From assembly GCA_045645165.1 (NCBI GenBank), contig JAZRIF010000229.1, forward strand, positions 1 to 43,781: a DNA stretch of 43,781 bases, written 5' to 3'. This DNA is from CAMEON01 sp045645165. GTDB lineage: Bacteria; Bacillota; Clostridia; Oscillospirales; CAG-272. Positions within the stretch are counted from its first letter, which is position 1; each line of letters begins with the position of its first letter. The notes beneath the pieces were generated by a model, which was given only the letters and a program-made list of their open reading frames with translations, ran no database searches and had not been told where the DNA came from. A program made the position numbers and the translations under genes. Below are positions 7,624-16,074 of this stretch, one piece after another.

Positions 7624-8162
7624 ATGTGGAAGCCCCTTTCTGTCAGATGTGTCCTCAGCTTCTCCCGCATACGGTGCAGGCGTACCGAGGTATTGGTGGC
7701 GGTGAGGCCGTAGGCCTGTGCCAGTACAGAGACGGGGTAGAGGTGCCAGTAGCGGCCCACGAAGAGCCGGCGGTCGACGGTGCTCAACCCGTCCAGAAAT
7801 TCGTTCAAAGCGTCGGTCAGAGCGGTTACGTCCTCCTCATCGGGCGGAGAGCATTCGGTCAGCTCGTCCAGCGCCACCTCCAGCTCCCGATTCCGCTTCA
7901 GGCGGGTCAGGGTTCGCAGGCGGTCAATGGACAGATGCCGTACCAGCCGTCCCAGATAGACCTTCAGGGAAGGGGGATCTTGGGGCGGGATGCTGTTCCA
8001 GGCCTTGAGCCAGGTGTCGTTGACGCACTCCTCGGCGTCCAGAGCGTTTTGCAGGATGCTCATGGAAATACCCTTCACATAAGTGCCGTACTTGTCCGAG
8101 GATTCCTTGATAGCCTCCTCGTTTCGGGCAAAATACAGGGCAATGATATCTCTGTCTTCCAT
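7620..8162 (-). CDS. ECF-type RNA polymerase sigma factor
   Basis: A 180-residue sigma-70 family protein of the extracytoplasmic-function class. Region 2 (about 10-75) has the ALDAEECVNDTWLKAWN helix followed by YLGRLVRHLSIDRLR. Region 4 (about 120-175) has LSTVDRRLFVGRYWHLYPVSVLAQAYGL and TNTSVRLHRMREKLR, the helix-turn-helix that reads the -35 element. Regions 1 and 3 are absent, as expected. The start at 8162 is preferred over one six codons earlier because AAAGGAGG lies 7 bases before it. It is the first gene of a three-gene operon with the LRR protein and a membrane protein, and probably directs transcription of its own operon. Confidence 0.92.
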   Translation of the reverse strand: MEDRDIIALYFARNEEAIKESSDKYGTYVKGISMSILQNALDAEECVNDTWLKAWNSIPPQDPPSLKVYLGRLVRHLSIDRLRTLTRLKRNRELEVALDELTECSPPDEEDVTALTDALNEFLDGLSTVDRRLFVGRYWHLYPVSVLAQAYGLTATNTSVRLHRMREKLRTHLTERGFHI

Positions 8163-8265
8163 AATACATCCTCCTTTCATATGGATTCAAGGAGCCTCGC
8201 GCGCGACCCCTCTACTTACATTACCGACGTTTGGGGGGCTATCTTACAGATTTTGGGGATTTTTT

Positions 8266-8300
8266 GAAAAAAGAGGGGAGAGTTTTGGAAAACTCTCCCC
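8266..8300 (-). terminator. Terminator of the sugar isomerase operon
   Basis: A perfect 12-bp palindromic stem (GGGGAGAGTTTT/AAAACTCTCCCC, 2-base loop, 8275-8300) followed on the minus strand by TCTTTTTTC, 13 bases after the stop codon. Confidence 0.92.
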
Positions 8301-8313
8301 GAAAGGGTCAGAT

Positions 8314-9282
8314 TTACGCCCAACTCATGGTGGTGGGCTTTTCCTCAAAGATGCAGACCCCCTTGAGGAAGGTGATGGCCTTCGAGAGACCCTCGTCGAT
8401 GGTCATAATACTGTCCTCATGCTCGATGGACAGAACCTTGTCATAGCCGCAGAGGCGGAGGTTGGAGATCATGTCTCTCCAGTAGGTCTCGCCGTTGCCG
8501 TAGCCCACGGTGCGGAAGATCCAGGCGCGGTTCAGCTCGTCGCTGTAGTGCTTGGTATCCAGCACGCCGTTGGCGGCGGTGTTGTACTTGTCGATCTTGG
8601 TGTCCTTGGCGTGGACGTGGTAGATGGCGCCCTTCAGCTCGCGGATAGCGGCCACGGGATCCATGCCCTGCCAGACCAGGTGAGAGGGATCGAAGTTGGC
8701 ACCAATAACGGGACCGACAGCCTCACGGAGACGGAGCAGGGTGGCGGGGTTGTAGACGCAGAAACCGGGGTGCATCTCGAAGGCGATGTGAGGTACGTTG
8801 TGCGCCAGGGCGAAGGCACCGGCCTCCTGCCAGTAGGGAATGACCTTCTCGTTCCACTGCCAGTCCAGAATGGCGAGGAAATCCTCGGGCCAGGGGCAGG
8901 TGACCCAGTTGGGGTACTTGGCACCCTCGTGGTCGCCGGGGCAGCCCGAGAAGGTGATGACGGTATCCACGCCCATCTTCTCGGCCAGCAGAACGGCGTT
9001 ACGGAAGTCGGTGTCGAAGGACTCGGCGATGGCCTTGTCGGGGTGCAGGGCGTTGCCGTGGCAAGCCAGGGCGCAAACCTCTACGTCGTACTTCTTCAGG
9101 GTGGCGATGAACTCGTCGTACTTGGCGGCGTCGGCCAGAAGCTCAGCGGGGTTGCAATGCGCCTTGCCGGGGTAACCGCCCGCGCCCAGCTCCACGGTGT
9201 GGATGCCCAGACCCGTCAGGATCGAGAGGGTCTCCTCCAGGGTCTTGGAGCCGTACAGGTTGGCTAAAACACTCAGTTTCAT
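8314..9282 (-). CDS. Sugar phosphate isomerase/epimerase family TIM-barrel enzyme
   Basis: A 322-residue member of the xylose-isomerase-like TIM-barrel family (AP endonuclease 2 superfamily). The expected metal-binding residues are present: Glu169 in FEMHPG, Asp198 and His201 in NFDPSHL, His224 in YHVHAKD and Glu287 in SIEHED. Family members isomerise or epimerise free or phosphorylated sugars and inositols; some cleave 3-keto-glycosides formed by a partner dehydrogenase. The gene starts 32 bp after a Gfo/Idh/MocA dehydrogenase gene on the same strand, the usual pairing for sugar or cyclitol catabolism. Cytoplasmic; no signal peptide. The precise substrate cannot be read from the sequence. 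Confidence 0.9.
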   Translation of the reverse strand: MKLSVLANLYGSKTLEETLSILTGLGIHTVELGAGGYPGKAHCNPAELLADAAKYDEFIATLKKYDVEVCALACHGNALHPDKAIAESFDTDFRNAVLLAEKMGVDTVITFSGCPGDHEGAKYPNWVTCPWPEDFLAILDWQWNEKVIPYWQEAGAFALAHNVPHIAFEMHPGFCVYNPATLLRLREAVGPVIGANFDPSHLVWQGMDPVAAIRELKGAIYHVHAKDTKIDKYNTAANGVLDTKHYSDELNRAWIFRTVGYGNGETYWRDMISNLRLCGYDKVLSIEHEDSIMTIDEGLSKAITFLKGVCIFEEKPTTMSWA

Positions 9283-9314
9283 GGTGGTAATAATCCTTTC
9301 GTTATGGTGTCAGA

Positions 9315-10406
9315 TCAATCAAAGTAGTAAGGCTTGCCCGTCTTGGCAGACTCGTAGATACCCTCCAGAATGCGGGTGACGGTGAAGGCCTGCTCGGGAA
9401 GAACGCAGGGATCGGTGTCGGTAATGACGGCATTGATCCACTGAGCTGCCTCCATAGAAGCGGGGTCGCCGGTGTTCGCACCCTCGTAGAAGGCCGCGCC
9501 CTGAGGATTGAGGGTGGGGCGGAGGATGTACTGGCTGTTGTTGCGGATGCCATTGATGCGCACGCCGTCGTAGAGGTCAGCGCCGGCCAGCGTACCGCAG
9601 ATGCAGGTGGTTGCCTCGCGGATGTCCAGCATATTGATGGCCCAGGCGGACTCCAGGTTGATGGTGGCGCCGTTCTCCATGACGATGAAGCCGAAAGCAG
9701 AGTCTTCCACAGTAAACTTGTCGGGATCCCAGTTGCCCCAGGCGTTGCCCTGGTTGGTGTCCTTATTCAGCTTGTGGTAGGAGGTGCCCACGCAGTACTT
9801 GGGCTTGTAGTTGTTCATGAGCCAGAGAGTCAGGTCGAGGGAGTGGGTACCGATGTCGATCAGAGGACCGCCGCCCTGCTCGTACTCGTTGAGGAATACG
9901 CCCCAGGTGGGAACGGCTCTGCGGCGGAGCGCGGTGGCCTTGGCGTAGTAGATGTCACCGAAAGTGCCGTCCTCGGCCTCCTTCTTGAGGTACTGTGCGC
10001 CGGCAGCCTGACGGGACTGGTAACCGATGGTCAGCTTCTTGCCGCTTCTCTTCTGGGCGTCCAGCATCTTCTGGGCCTCGACGACGTTGATGGCCATGGG
10101 CTTCTCGCACATGACGTGCTTGCCGGAATCCAGGGCGTCTACCGTAATGAAACTGTGGGAGCGGTTGGGGGTGCAGACGTGAACCACCTCGATGGTCTCG
10201 TCAGCCAGCAGATCCTTGTAGTTCTCATAGACCTTGGCGTCGGGGGTGCCGTACTTGGCCTTGGCGGCCTCGGCGCGCTCCACGATGATGTCGCAGAAGG
10301 CGACCATCTCTACGTTGGGAAGCTTGTGCAGGGAGGGCATGTGCTTGCCGTTGGCTATGCCGCCGCAACCGATGATACCGACCTTTACGATTCTCTTCTC
10401 TGCCAT
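9315..10406 (-). CDS. Gfo/Idh/MocA family NAD(P)-dependent oxidoreductase
   Basis: A 363-residue cytoplasmic dehydrogenase. The Rossmann fold begins with VGIIGCGGIANGKH (residues 9-22), the family motif CEKPMAIN lies at 100-107 with the conserved Lys102, and the substrate-site segment GGGPLIDIGTHSLDLTLWL lies near 180-200. Members oxidise a hydroxyl group of sugars, inositols or glycosides with NAD or NADP. It is the first gene of an operon with the TIM-barrel isomerase, suggesting oxidation followed by isomerisation or eliminative cleavage of one sugar. The start follows AAAGGAG. A palindrome between its promoter and start codon suggests repressor control. Confidence 0.93.
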   Translation of the reverse strand: MAEKRIVKVGIIGCGGIANGKHMPSLHKLPNVEMVAFCDIIVERAEAAKAKYGTPDAKVYENYKDLLADETIEVVHVCTPNRSHSFITVDALDSGKHVMCEKPMAINVVEAQKMLDAQKRSGKKLTIGYQSRQAAGAQYLKKEAEDGTFGDIYYAKATALRRRAVPTWGVFLNEYEQGGGPLIDIGTHSLDLTLWLMNNYKPKYCVGTSYHKLNKDTNQGNAWGNWDPDKFTVEDSAFGFIVMENGATINLESAWAINMLDIREATTCICGTLAGADLYDGVRINGIRNNSQYILRPTLNPQGAAFYEGANTGDPASMEAAQWINAVITDTDPCVLPEQAFTVTRILEGIYESAKTGKPYYFD

Positions 10407-10438
10407 ATTGTTGTTCTCCTTTATTATGTACCGAATTT

Positions 10439-10454
10439 GCCCGCATTTGCGGGC
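10439..10454. promoter_or_regulatory. Palindromic operator candidate of the Gfo/Idh operon
   Basis: GCCCGC-ATTT-GCGGGC is a perfect 16-bp inverted repeat 10 bp downstream of the -10 box, where a repressor could block initiation. A second small palindrome, CCTCATTTTTGAGG (10471-10484), lies in the promoter spacer. Confidence 0.5.
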
Positions 10455-10464
10455 TCATGCCAAC

Positions 10465-10493
10465 ATTTTACCTCATTTTTGAGGGATTTTCAA
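10465..10493 (-). promoter_or_regulatory. Promoter of the Gfo/Idh operon
   Basis: TTGAAA (10488-10493), a 17-bp spacer and TAAAAT (10465-10470) on the minus strand. Confidence 0.7.
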
Positions 10494-10567
10494 TGGGTTT
10501 GGGTGGGTTTTTGGAAGTTTGGAAGGTTGCACAAAATGGGATGGCGGATTTTGGGCGAAATGTCTGC

Positions 10568-10596
10568 TTGCAAAATTCTCCCGTCCATGCTATACT
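10568..10596 (+). promoter_or_regulatory. Promoter of the sialate O-acetylesterase-like gene
   Basis: TTGCAA (10568-10573), 17 bp, TATACT (10591-10596), 32 bp before the start codon and divergent from the Gfo/Idh promoter. Confidence 0.8.
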
Positions 10597-10628
10597 ATAC
10601 TCAATACCCCCCGAAAGGAGTTCATCTT

Positions 10629-12389
10629 ATGAAAACCACCCGCATTGGACTGCTTGCGCTGTCCGTCCTTCTCCTTCTGTGCCTGACCCTTGCTGCCTGC
10701 ACCGACGGAAACACTACTGACACTACCGTGGGCGAGACTACCCCCGCCTCCGACCCTGCCGATACAACCGTCGAGACCGAAGTACCCACCACCCCCGAAG
10801 CCACCGAGGCTCCCACCGAAGCACCTACCGAGCCCGCCGAAACCGAGCCTCCTATCGTGGACGTCATGATCGGTGAGACCCTGGATGCGCCCTACGCCGC
10901 GGACTTCCGCGTTTCCAACGTCTTCGCCTCCGACATGGTCGTTCAGCGCGGCGAGCATCTCCGTGTTTGGGGATGGGCGGACGAGTCTGAGAACGGCAAG
11001 AAGGTCTCGGGCGAGTTCAAGGGTATGTTTGCCGAGGCCATCATTGAGAACGGCGAGTGGGTGCTGACCTTCGGTGCCCGACTGGAGGCCTCTGCCGAGC
11101 TGGGTCATACCATGAAGATCTACACGGATACCAAGACCGTAGAGTTCAAGGATGTCCTGGTAGGCGACGTGTACATGGTCATGGGTCAGTCCAACTGCGC
11201 TTACACCGTGCATAACCATCACCTGTACGTCAACACCCCCGACAAGGGCGGTAAGGACGTACTGGACTACAACGCCCCCATCCGCATCCACTACAACTCC
11301 CAGATGCAGACCCAGGGCTACCCCAAGTGGGGTACCGAGGAGGTCTGCCCCGAGGTCATGTCCGGTTCTACCTGGCAGCGTGCCGACAGCTACAACGATA
11401 TCGCCAGCTTTACCGCCATCGGTTACCTCTTCGCCCATAACTACGTGAAGCTCACCGACAGCAAGGTGCCCATCGGTGTGATTGAAATCGACGGCAACGG
11501 CCGTCCTCTGGGCGCGTTCATGTGCAACGAGGTGGCCACCGAGAAGCGTACCGACCACTACGACAAAAAAAATGGCTACTATGTCACCACCGGCGTCAAC
11601 GGCGACGCGGGCCGCTTCCTGTACAACCACTACATGTTCCCCTTCGAGCGCTACGCCATCGCGGGCATCATCTGGTATCAGGGCGAGAGTGATCTCCTTC
11701 AGGCCAATACCCGTGTTTACGCCGAGAACTTCTCGGCCCTCATGACCTACATGAGAGGTACCCATAACCTCATCAACAAGGACTTCCCCGTGTACTACGT
11801 GGAGTTCCCCACCATTTACCAGAAGCCTGCCGGCCACGTGGGCGATTGGCACTACATGGACGTGGGTCTGATCCGCGCCGCCATGGGCGAGATCCAGCGC
11901 ATCCTCCCCAACAGTCACCAGATCGTTTCCACCGACCTGTGGAGCGACGATACCTTCTTCAATAACCTCCACCCCAACTGCAAGTTTGAGCAGTCGGATC
12001 GCATCGCCACCCTGGCCGCCGCTCTGAACGGCGAGGCCGGTAAGACCGTGGAGCAGGGCAACGGCCCCATCCTCGTGAGCATGGAGATTCTGGATGGCGG
12101 TAAGAAGGCTATCCTGACCTACGAGAACGTGGGCGAGGGTCTGAAGACCACCGACGGTGGAAATACCGTTAAGGGCTTTGTCATGTACCGTAAAAACGTC
12201 GCTCTCAACACCAAGGCGACTCTGACCGCCACCATCACCGCTCCCAACCAGATCACCATTGAGGCCTCCGCATCCATCACGGGTCTGGCCTATAACGCCA
12301 TCACCACCAACGTCTACGGCGTGGATATCAACCTCTGCAACAGCGAGGGCGTGCCCGCAGGCGCGACGGTCTTCCTCAAGGAGGAGTGA
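10629..12389 (+). CDS. Sialate O-acetylesterase-like (SASA family) lipoprotein
   Basis: A 586-residue surface lipoprotein of the SGNH-hydrolase superfamily, close to sialic-acid-specific 9-O-acetylesterases, which remove acetyl groups from sialic acid or other decorated glycans. The signal peptide ends in TLAAC, and a Thr/Glu/Pro-rich spacer runs to about residue 75. The nucleophile motif MGQSN carries Ser188 and is followed by CAYTV where most relatives have a Met. IIWYQGESD is block III, and His448 in NNLHPN is the likely catalytic His. AAAGGAG precedes the ATG at 10629; the open frame further upstream runs over the divergent promoter and is not coding. It is monocistronic, with a strong terminator shared with the converging gene. 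It probably prepares host or dietary glycans for the neighbouring glycosidases. Confidence 0.87.
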   Translation: MKTTRIGLLALSVLLLLCLTLAACTDGNTTDTTVGETTPASDPADTTVETEVPTTPEATEAPTEAPTEPAETEPPIVDVMIGETLDAPYAADFRVSNVFASDMVVQRGEHLRVWGWADESENGKKVSGEFKGMFAEAIIENGEWVLTFGARLEASAELGHTMKIYTDTKTVEFKDVLVGDVYMVMGQSNCAYTVHNHHLYVNTPDKGGKDVLDYNAPIRIHYNSQMQTQGYPKWGTEEVCPEVMSGSTWQRADSYNDIASFTAIGYLFAHNYVKLTDSKVPIGVIEIDGNGRPLGAFMCNEVATEKRTDHYDKKNGYYVTTGVNGDAGRFLYNHYMFPFERYAIAGIIWYQGESDLLQANTRVYAENFSALMTYMRGTHNLINKDFPVYYVEFPTIYQKPAGHVGDWHYMDVGLIRAAMGEIQRILPNSHQIVSTDLWSDDTFFNNLHPNCKFEQSDRIATLAAALNGEAGKTVEQGNGPILVSMEILDGGKKAILTYENVGEGLKTTDGGNTVKGFVMYRKNVALNTKATLTATITAPNQITIEASASITGLAYNAITTNVYGVDINLCNSEGVPAGATVFLKEE

Positions 12390-12410
12390 TCTTTCCCCTA
12401 TACAAAAACT

Positions 12411-12448
12411 GCCTCCCCCGACCAATCGGTCAGGGGAGGCGTTTTTTT
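12411..12448. terminator. Bidirectional terminator between converging genes
   Basis: GCCTCCCC..GACC and GGTC..GGGGAGGC form a long stem around a short AT loop (12411-12440). T-runs lie on both sides (AAAAA before, TTTTTTT at 12442-12448), so it serves both strands. Confidence 0.92.
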
Positions 12449-12452
12449 GTAA

Positions 12453-14444
12453 TCAGTATCCGAAACTGAAATTCAGGGAGCCGATGGGGGCGGCATCGCC
12501 GGTGGAGTAGAGATTCAGAGGATCGCCGATCATATTCTGTACGTTGTCGGTGACCTTGAACTCAACCTGATAGTTGTTCGCGGACAGACCCAGCGCATTC
12601 AGAGGAATGCGAACGATCATGGCGTTTCCGTAGATATTGACGTCGGCCTCGCCTACGCTCTCCATATTGTCGAGGGACTTGCAACGGAGAATTTGACTCT
12701 TGTTGCCGCTGACTTCATAGTTGACCACGAATTCGTAGCCGCCCAGAAGGTCGCCCTCGGCGCCCGCGGTCTTGAGCCAGAGGTTCATCCAGCCCTTGTC
12801 ACCTGCCTCGTGAGCCGTAATGGCATCCACGCAGGTGATGCGGAAGTAGAGGTACTCGCTGTCCCGCAGGACGGTGACCGTGTCGATGTCGTTACGGCCG
12901 GTCTTGTCGGTGTAGACGATGTCACCTGCCATGGCCTTGAAGTTACGGTCGGCGCACTCACCCGTGAAGTCGCGGTAGACGGCCTTGGACGTGTTCCACA
13001 CCGCGGTATCATCCTTGGTGATGTCGGGGGTGGCTACGGGGTACTCGTAATGAACGGCAGGGGCAAAGTTGTCATTGTGGATATTCATAATGGTCATGAA
13101 GTAAGCGTAATCCTTCATGCCGTTGGAGCGGGAGGGCTCGATATCGCGGGAATACTCGGGGCAGTAGGTGTCGCAGGTGAAGTAGTTCTTATCTCCTGCG
13201 CGGAGCTTTTCGGCTACCCACTCGTTCCAGCCCGTCAGGAAGACGAAGCGGGCGTCGGCGGCACGTTGCTCGGGAGTCATGTTCAGGACGGTATCCCACT
13301 GTGCCTGGAAGTTGAGATCCATACGCCACTTTTCATGGTCATTCTTGCCTCGCCACGTGCCGTCGGAGGCTTGCTTCGTGGGATACCAGCCGCGGCCGCG
13401 GGAATTGCGGATGTCGGTCATATTGACCGTGACGTGCTGGGCGGTGGACAGGCTGATCCAGCCCTGCTGGGAGGTTTGAGGATAGGTGAAATCTATCCAG
13501 GGCGCGCCATTCTCATGGAGATAGCCCTCGTTGGGCCACTGGGTCACGCGGAAATCAAAGAAGCTTGCAAACGCCTTTTCCTGCTCGTTCGAGGACTTGT
13601 TGAAGGCCGCGATGACGTTGTCGGGCGCGATGATCATGGGCTTTTCGGGGTTGTTGGGGGTGAACCACAGGCTCTTATATTCTTGTTTGGAATAGAAAAT
13701 GTTGTAAACCTGCTTGAATACGCTGATATCGGCGTTCAGATCGTGCTTGCCCAGGTAGTAGACCACCTTGGGTACGTCCCAGCCCTTGTTCTGATATTCC
13801 AGAAGGAGCTCGAAAAGGATCTTTGTGACGTTCTCATACAGAACATTGTTGGAGGTGTCCAGCACCAGAAAATCTACGCCGGCCATGGTCAGCATCTCGA
13901 TCTGCTTGCGCATGACCCAGGGATCCAGGCTGTTGTAGTAGCCCCAGACGGGCTCGCCCCAGAAGTGAGCAGATCCCACGGGGGTGATGAAGGTGTCGTA
14001 ATCGGTGAAGGCCTTGTGGTAGGTGCTGTCAAAGGTGATGAGGTTGATGTCGTAAATGCCGGTGTGATTGGCGTGCTGACCCAAAGTCAGGAAGTAGAAC
14101 ATACCCACGTAGCGGTCGTCGTTGACCTTGCCGTCTACGGGGTTGATGACACGGCCGAAGTCATCGGTGCCCGCAATGTTGAGAATGGAATATTCGGCGG
14201 CGGTCAGATCACGCTCGTCGGGAATACGCTCCACGGTGGGTGCAGGGGCGGTTTCGGGCTCGGTCTCAGCATCGGTGGGGGCTTCTGTAGGCTGTTCGGG
14301 AGCGGGATTGGTGATCGCTTCAGCGGAGGATTCGGTTGTGTCAACCGTGGTGTCGGTGGAGGTACCGCTGTCCGTACAAGCGGCCAGAGGGGCGACTGCC
14401 ATGAGGACAGCCAGCAAAAGAGTCAGAATTCTCGGATATTTCAT
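12453..14444 (-). CDS. Lipoprotein with GH71/GH99-like glycoside hydrolase domain
   Basis: A 663-residue surface lipoprotein (lipobox PLAAC, Cys23) with a Thr/Glu/Pro spacer to about residue 70. The following 400 residues resemble TIM-barrel enzymes of the GH71/GH99/WbsX group: MFYFLTLGQH near the start, MLTMAGVDFLVLDTSNN, VVYYLGKHD, and FLTGWNEWVA near residue 405, where the WNEW Glu is a likely catalytic residue. The last 150 residues (about 505-663) are beta-rich and resemble a carbohydrate-binding domain. Its start lies 4 bp after the stop of the Ig-like protein gene, so the two are translated together. An endo-acting glycosidase on mannan- or glucan-like polymers is a reasonable guess; the family call rests on motif resemblance only. 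Confidence 0.75.
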   Translation of the reverse strand: MKYPRILTLLLAVLMAVAPLAACTDSGTSTDTTVDTTESSAEAITNPAPEQPTEAPTDAETEPETAPAPTVERIPDERDLTAAEYSILNIAGTDDFGRVINPVDGKVNDDRYVGMFYFLTLGQHANHTGIYDINLITFDSTYHKAFTDYDTFITPVGSAHFWGEPVWGYYNSLDPWVMRKQIEMLTMAGVDFLVLDTSNNVLYENVTKILFELLLEYQNKGWDVPKVVYYLGKHDLNADISVFKQVYNIFYSKQEYKSLWFTPNNPEKPMIIAPDNVIAAFNKSSNEQEKAFASFFDFRVTQWPNEGYLHENGAPWIDFTYPQTSQQGWISLSTAQHVTVNMTDIRNSRGRGWYPTKQASDGTWRGKNDHEKWRMDLNFQAQWDTVLNMTPEQRAADARFVFLTGWNEWVAEKLRAGDKNYFTCDTYCPEYSRDIEPSRSNGMKDYAYFMTIMNIHNDNFAPAVHYEYPVATPDITKDDTAVWNTSKAVYRDFTGECADRNFKAMAGDIVYTDKTGRNDIDTVTVLRDSEYLYFRITCVDAITAHEAGDKGWMNLWLKTAGAEGDLLGGYEFVVNYEVSGNKSQILRCKSLDNMESVGEADVNIYGNAMIVRIPLNALGLSANNYQVEFKVTDNVQNMIGDPLNLYSTGDAAPIGSLNFSFGY

Positions 14445-14448
14445 TATG

Positions 14449-15891
14449 TCAGTCCTCCTTCTTTTTCAGGGCGATGGCGACGGTCAGGAAAAGCCATGCG
14501 CAGGACAGTGAAATGACAGAAGCGCCGCACCCGCCGTTGGTGGGGGCTTGGGTCTCGGGAAGCGTTTGAGCGGGGGCTTCGGTGGAAGCCTCGGTAAGCA
14601 CTTCGGTGAGGAGCTCCGTAGTGGGCTCGGTCACGGGCTCAGTGGTTTCCTCGGTAGGAGGCTCGGTCTCGGGATTCTCCACCACGGTGACGGTGTAGGT
14701 GGCTGTCATACCCTTGACATCCACCGTAACGGTAGCTGTTCCGGCCTTGGAGAAGTCGTAGCTGACCATGCTCTCCAGAATGTGCATGGGCTCGCCCAGC
14801 TTGCCGCCCTGATCCATGCGGATAAGAAGGGTGGTCATGTCGATGCGGTCGTCCACAAAGTAGGTGTCCTTGTAGCCGGGTTCCACCAGAATACCGTCGG
14901 TCTTGACACAGACCTCGGCCTTTTCGTTGAGGTAGAAGCTGATGGGCTGAGTGACCAGCGAATTATTGACGGGGGTGTACTTATCCTTATTGGAGCCCGC
15001 CCAGTTGCCCCAGTCGTCCTGATGCCAGTTCATCCAGCGGAAGCCGGGAAGGATCACGATCTCCAGCTGCTCGGTGAGCATCTTGTTGCGGAAGTTGTTG
15101 TCGTCCACGTGGAAAACCAGGGTGTTGCCGTAGAAATTGAAGCGGGCAACGTTTCCCTTCTTGACCAGGTCGGTGACGGTCTCACCGCCGATGGTGACAA
15201 GATCGCCCAGGGTCTTGCCGGGGATGGCGGAGGGGCAGAGGTTGACGGTGGAGATGGCCTTCAGGGATTCGCTATCCTTGCGGTCAAAGCGGACGTGGAT
15301 GGAAGTACCCTCACTGCCCATGTTGCCCGTCTGGACACCCGTGATGCCTGCTTTGCCCGTGGTGACGAAGGAGACCTCCCGGTCGAGGGTCAGATTCTTC
15401 AGTTCCCCCGTGATGCCCGAAGGAGAGCCTGCGCACCAGACAAAGCCCTTCTTGACGGTAACAGCCACAATATCCGATGGCTTGAGCTTGTTGTGGTCGT
15501 CCATATGGAAAACCAGATTGAGCTGGATGGTGCCGTCGCCTCGCTCGTCGTAGGTGTAGCAGGTACGCATGAGAGCCTTGTTGCCCAGATGCTCCTTGAT
15601 CTCGCGAGGAGTTTTATTTTCGTACGTCACGCCGTCCTTGACGTAGGAGATGAGGATCAGATCGGTGTTGTGGTCGATGTTTCCGTCCCAAGCATCCTTG
15701 GTCAGGCCTTGGGTGCCGCCGGGAACAATGAAGCTGACCCGCCCGAAAGTGACGCCGTCGGGTTGAAATTGTTCGCCGTGGAGGGGCTCCATGACGATAT
15801 CTGCGGCGGAAGCGGGAATAACCGTGACCGACAGGATGGCGGTCAGGAGAAGTATAGCGGTAAGAATGAAACTGGCGGTGCGTAACTTCAT
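14449..15891 (-). CDS. Secreted, membrane-anchored protein with a C-terminal Ig-like domain
   Basis: A 480-residue secreted protein without a recognised catalytic domain. The signal peptide ends at ASA (residue 29). Two repeated beta-rich blocks follow (about 35-180 and 185-320), each containing a FHMDDHNKL or FHVDDNNFRNKM segment, so they look like internal duplicates. Residues about 325-405 form a bacterial Ig-like domain (DGILVEPGYKDTYFVDD to ATYTVTVVE). A Thr/Glu/Pro linker (about 408-445) leads to GGCGASV, a membrane helix and KKKED, a C-terminal anchor layout common in Clostridia. It is first in an operon with the GH71/GH99-like lipoprotein and probably acts as a surface binding or scaffold partner. 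Confidence 0.75.
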   Translation of the reverse strand: MKLRTASFILTAILLLTAILSVTVIPASAADIVMEPLHGEQFQPDGVTFGRVSFIVPGGTQGLTKDAWDGNIDHNTDLILISYVKDGVTYENKTPREIKEHLGNKALMRTCYTYDERGDGTIQLNLVFHMDDHNKLKPSDIVAVTVKKGFVWCAGSPSGITGELKNLTLDREVSFVTTGKAGITGVQTGNMGSEGTSIHVRFDRKDSESLKAISTVNLCPSAIPGKTLGDLVTIGGETVTDLVKKGNVARFNFYGNTLVFHVDDNNFRNKMLTEQLEIVILPGFRWMNWHQDDWGNWAGSNKDKYTPVNNSLVTQPISFYLNEKAEVCVKTDGILVEPGYKDTYFVDDRIDMTTLLIRMDQGGKLGEPMHILESMVSYDFSKAGTATVTVDVKGMTATYTVTVVENPETEPPTEETTEPVTEPTTELLTEVLTEASTEAPAQTLPETQAPTNGGCGASVISLSCAWLFLTVAIALKKKED

Positions 15892-15936
15892 GGTGTTCTC
15901 CTTGTCTTAAATCAATATGGGAAACGAATATATTGC

Positions 15937-15965
15937 AGTATACCATATTGTTACAGGATTGTCAA
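15937..15965 (-). promoter_or_regulatory. Promoter of the Ig-like/GH operon
   Basis: TTGACA (15960-15965), 17 bp, TATACT (15937-15942) on the minus strand. Confidence 0.88.
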
Positions 15966-16012
15966 GTGGAGGATTCTTTTCGGGGTGTCAAAACTTTTCC
16001 TGCCGCATACTC

Positions 16013-16041
16013 TTGACAGAATCCGCAAAACATAGTATAAT
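16013..16041 (+). promoter_or_regulatory. Promoter of the DUF1858-trmK-nif3 group
   Basis: Perfect TTGACA (16013-16018), 17 bp, TATAAT (16036-16041), 33 bp before the DUF1858 start; divergent from the previous promoter. Confidence 0.92.
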
Positions 16042-16074
16042 GGTAGCGAAAATAATCCAAAGGAGGTTTTCATC

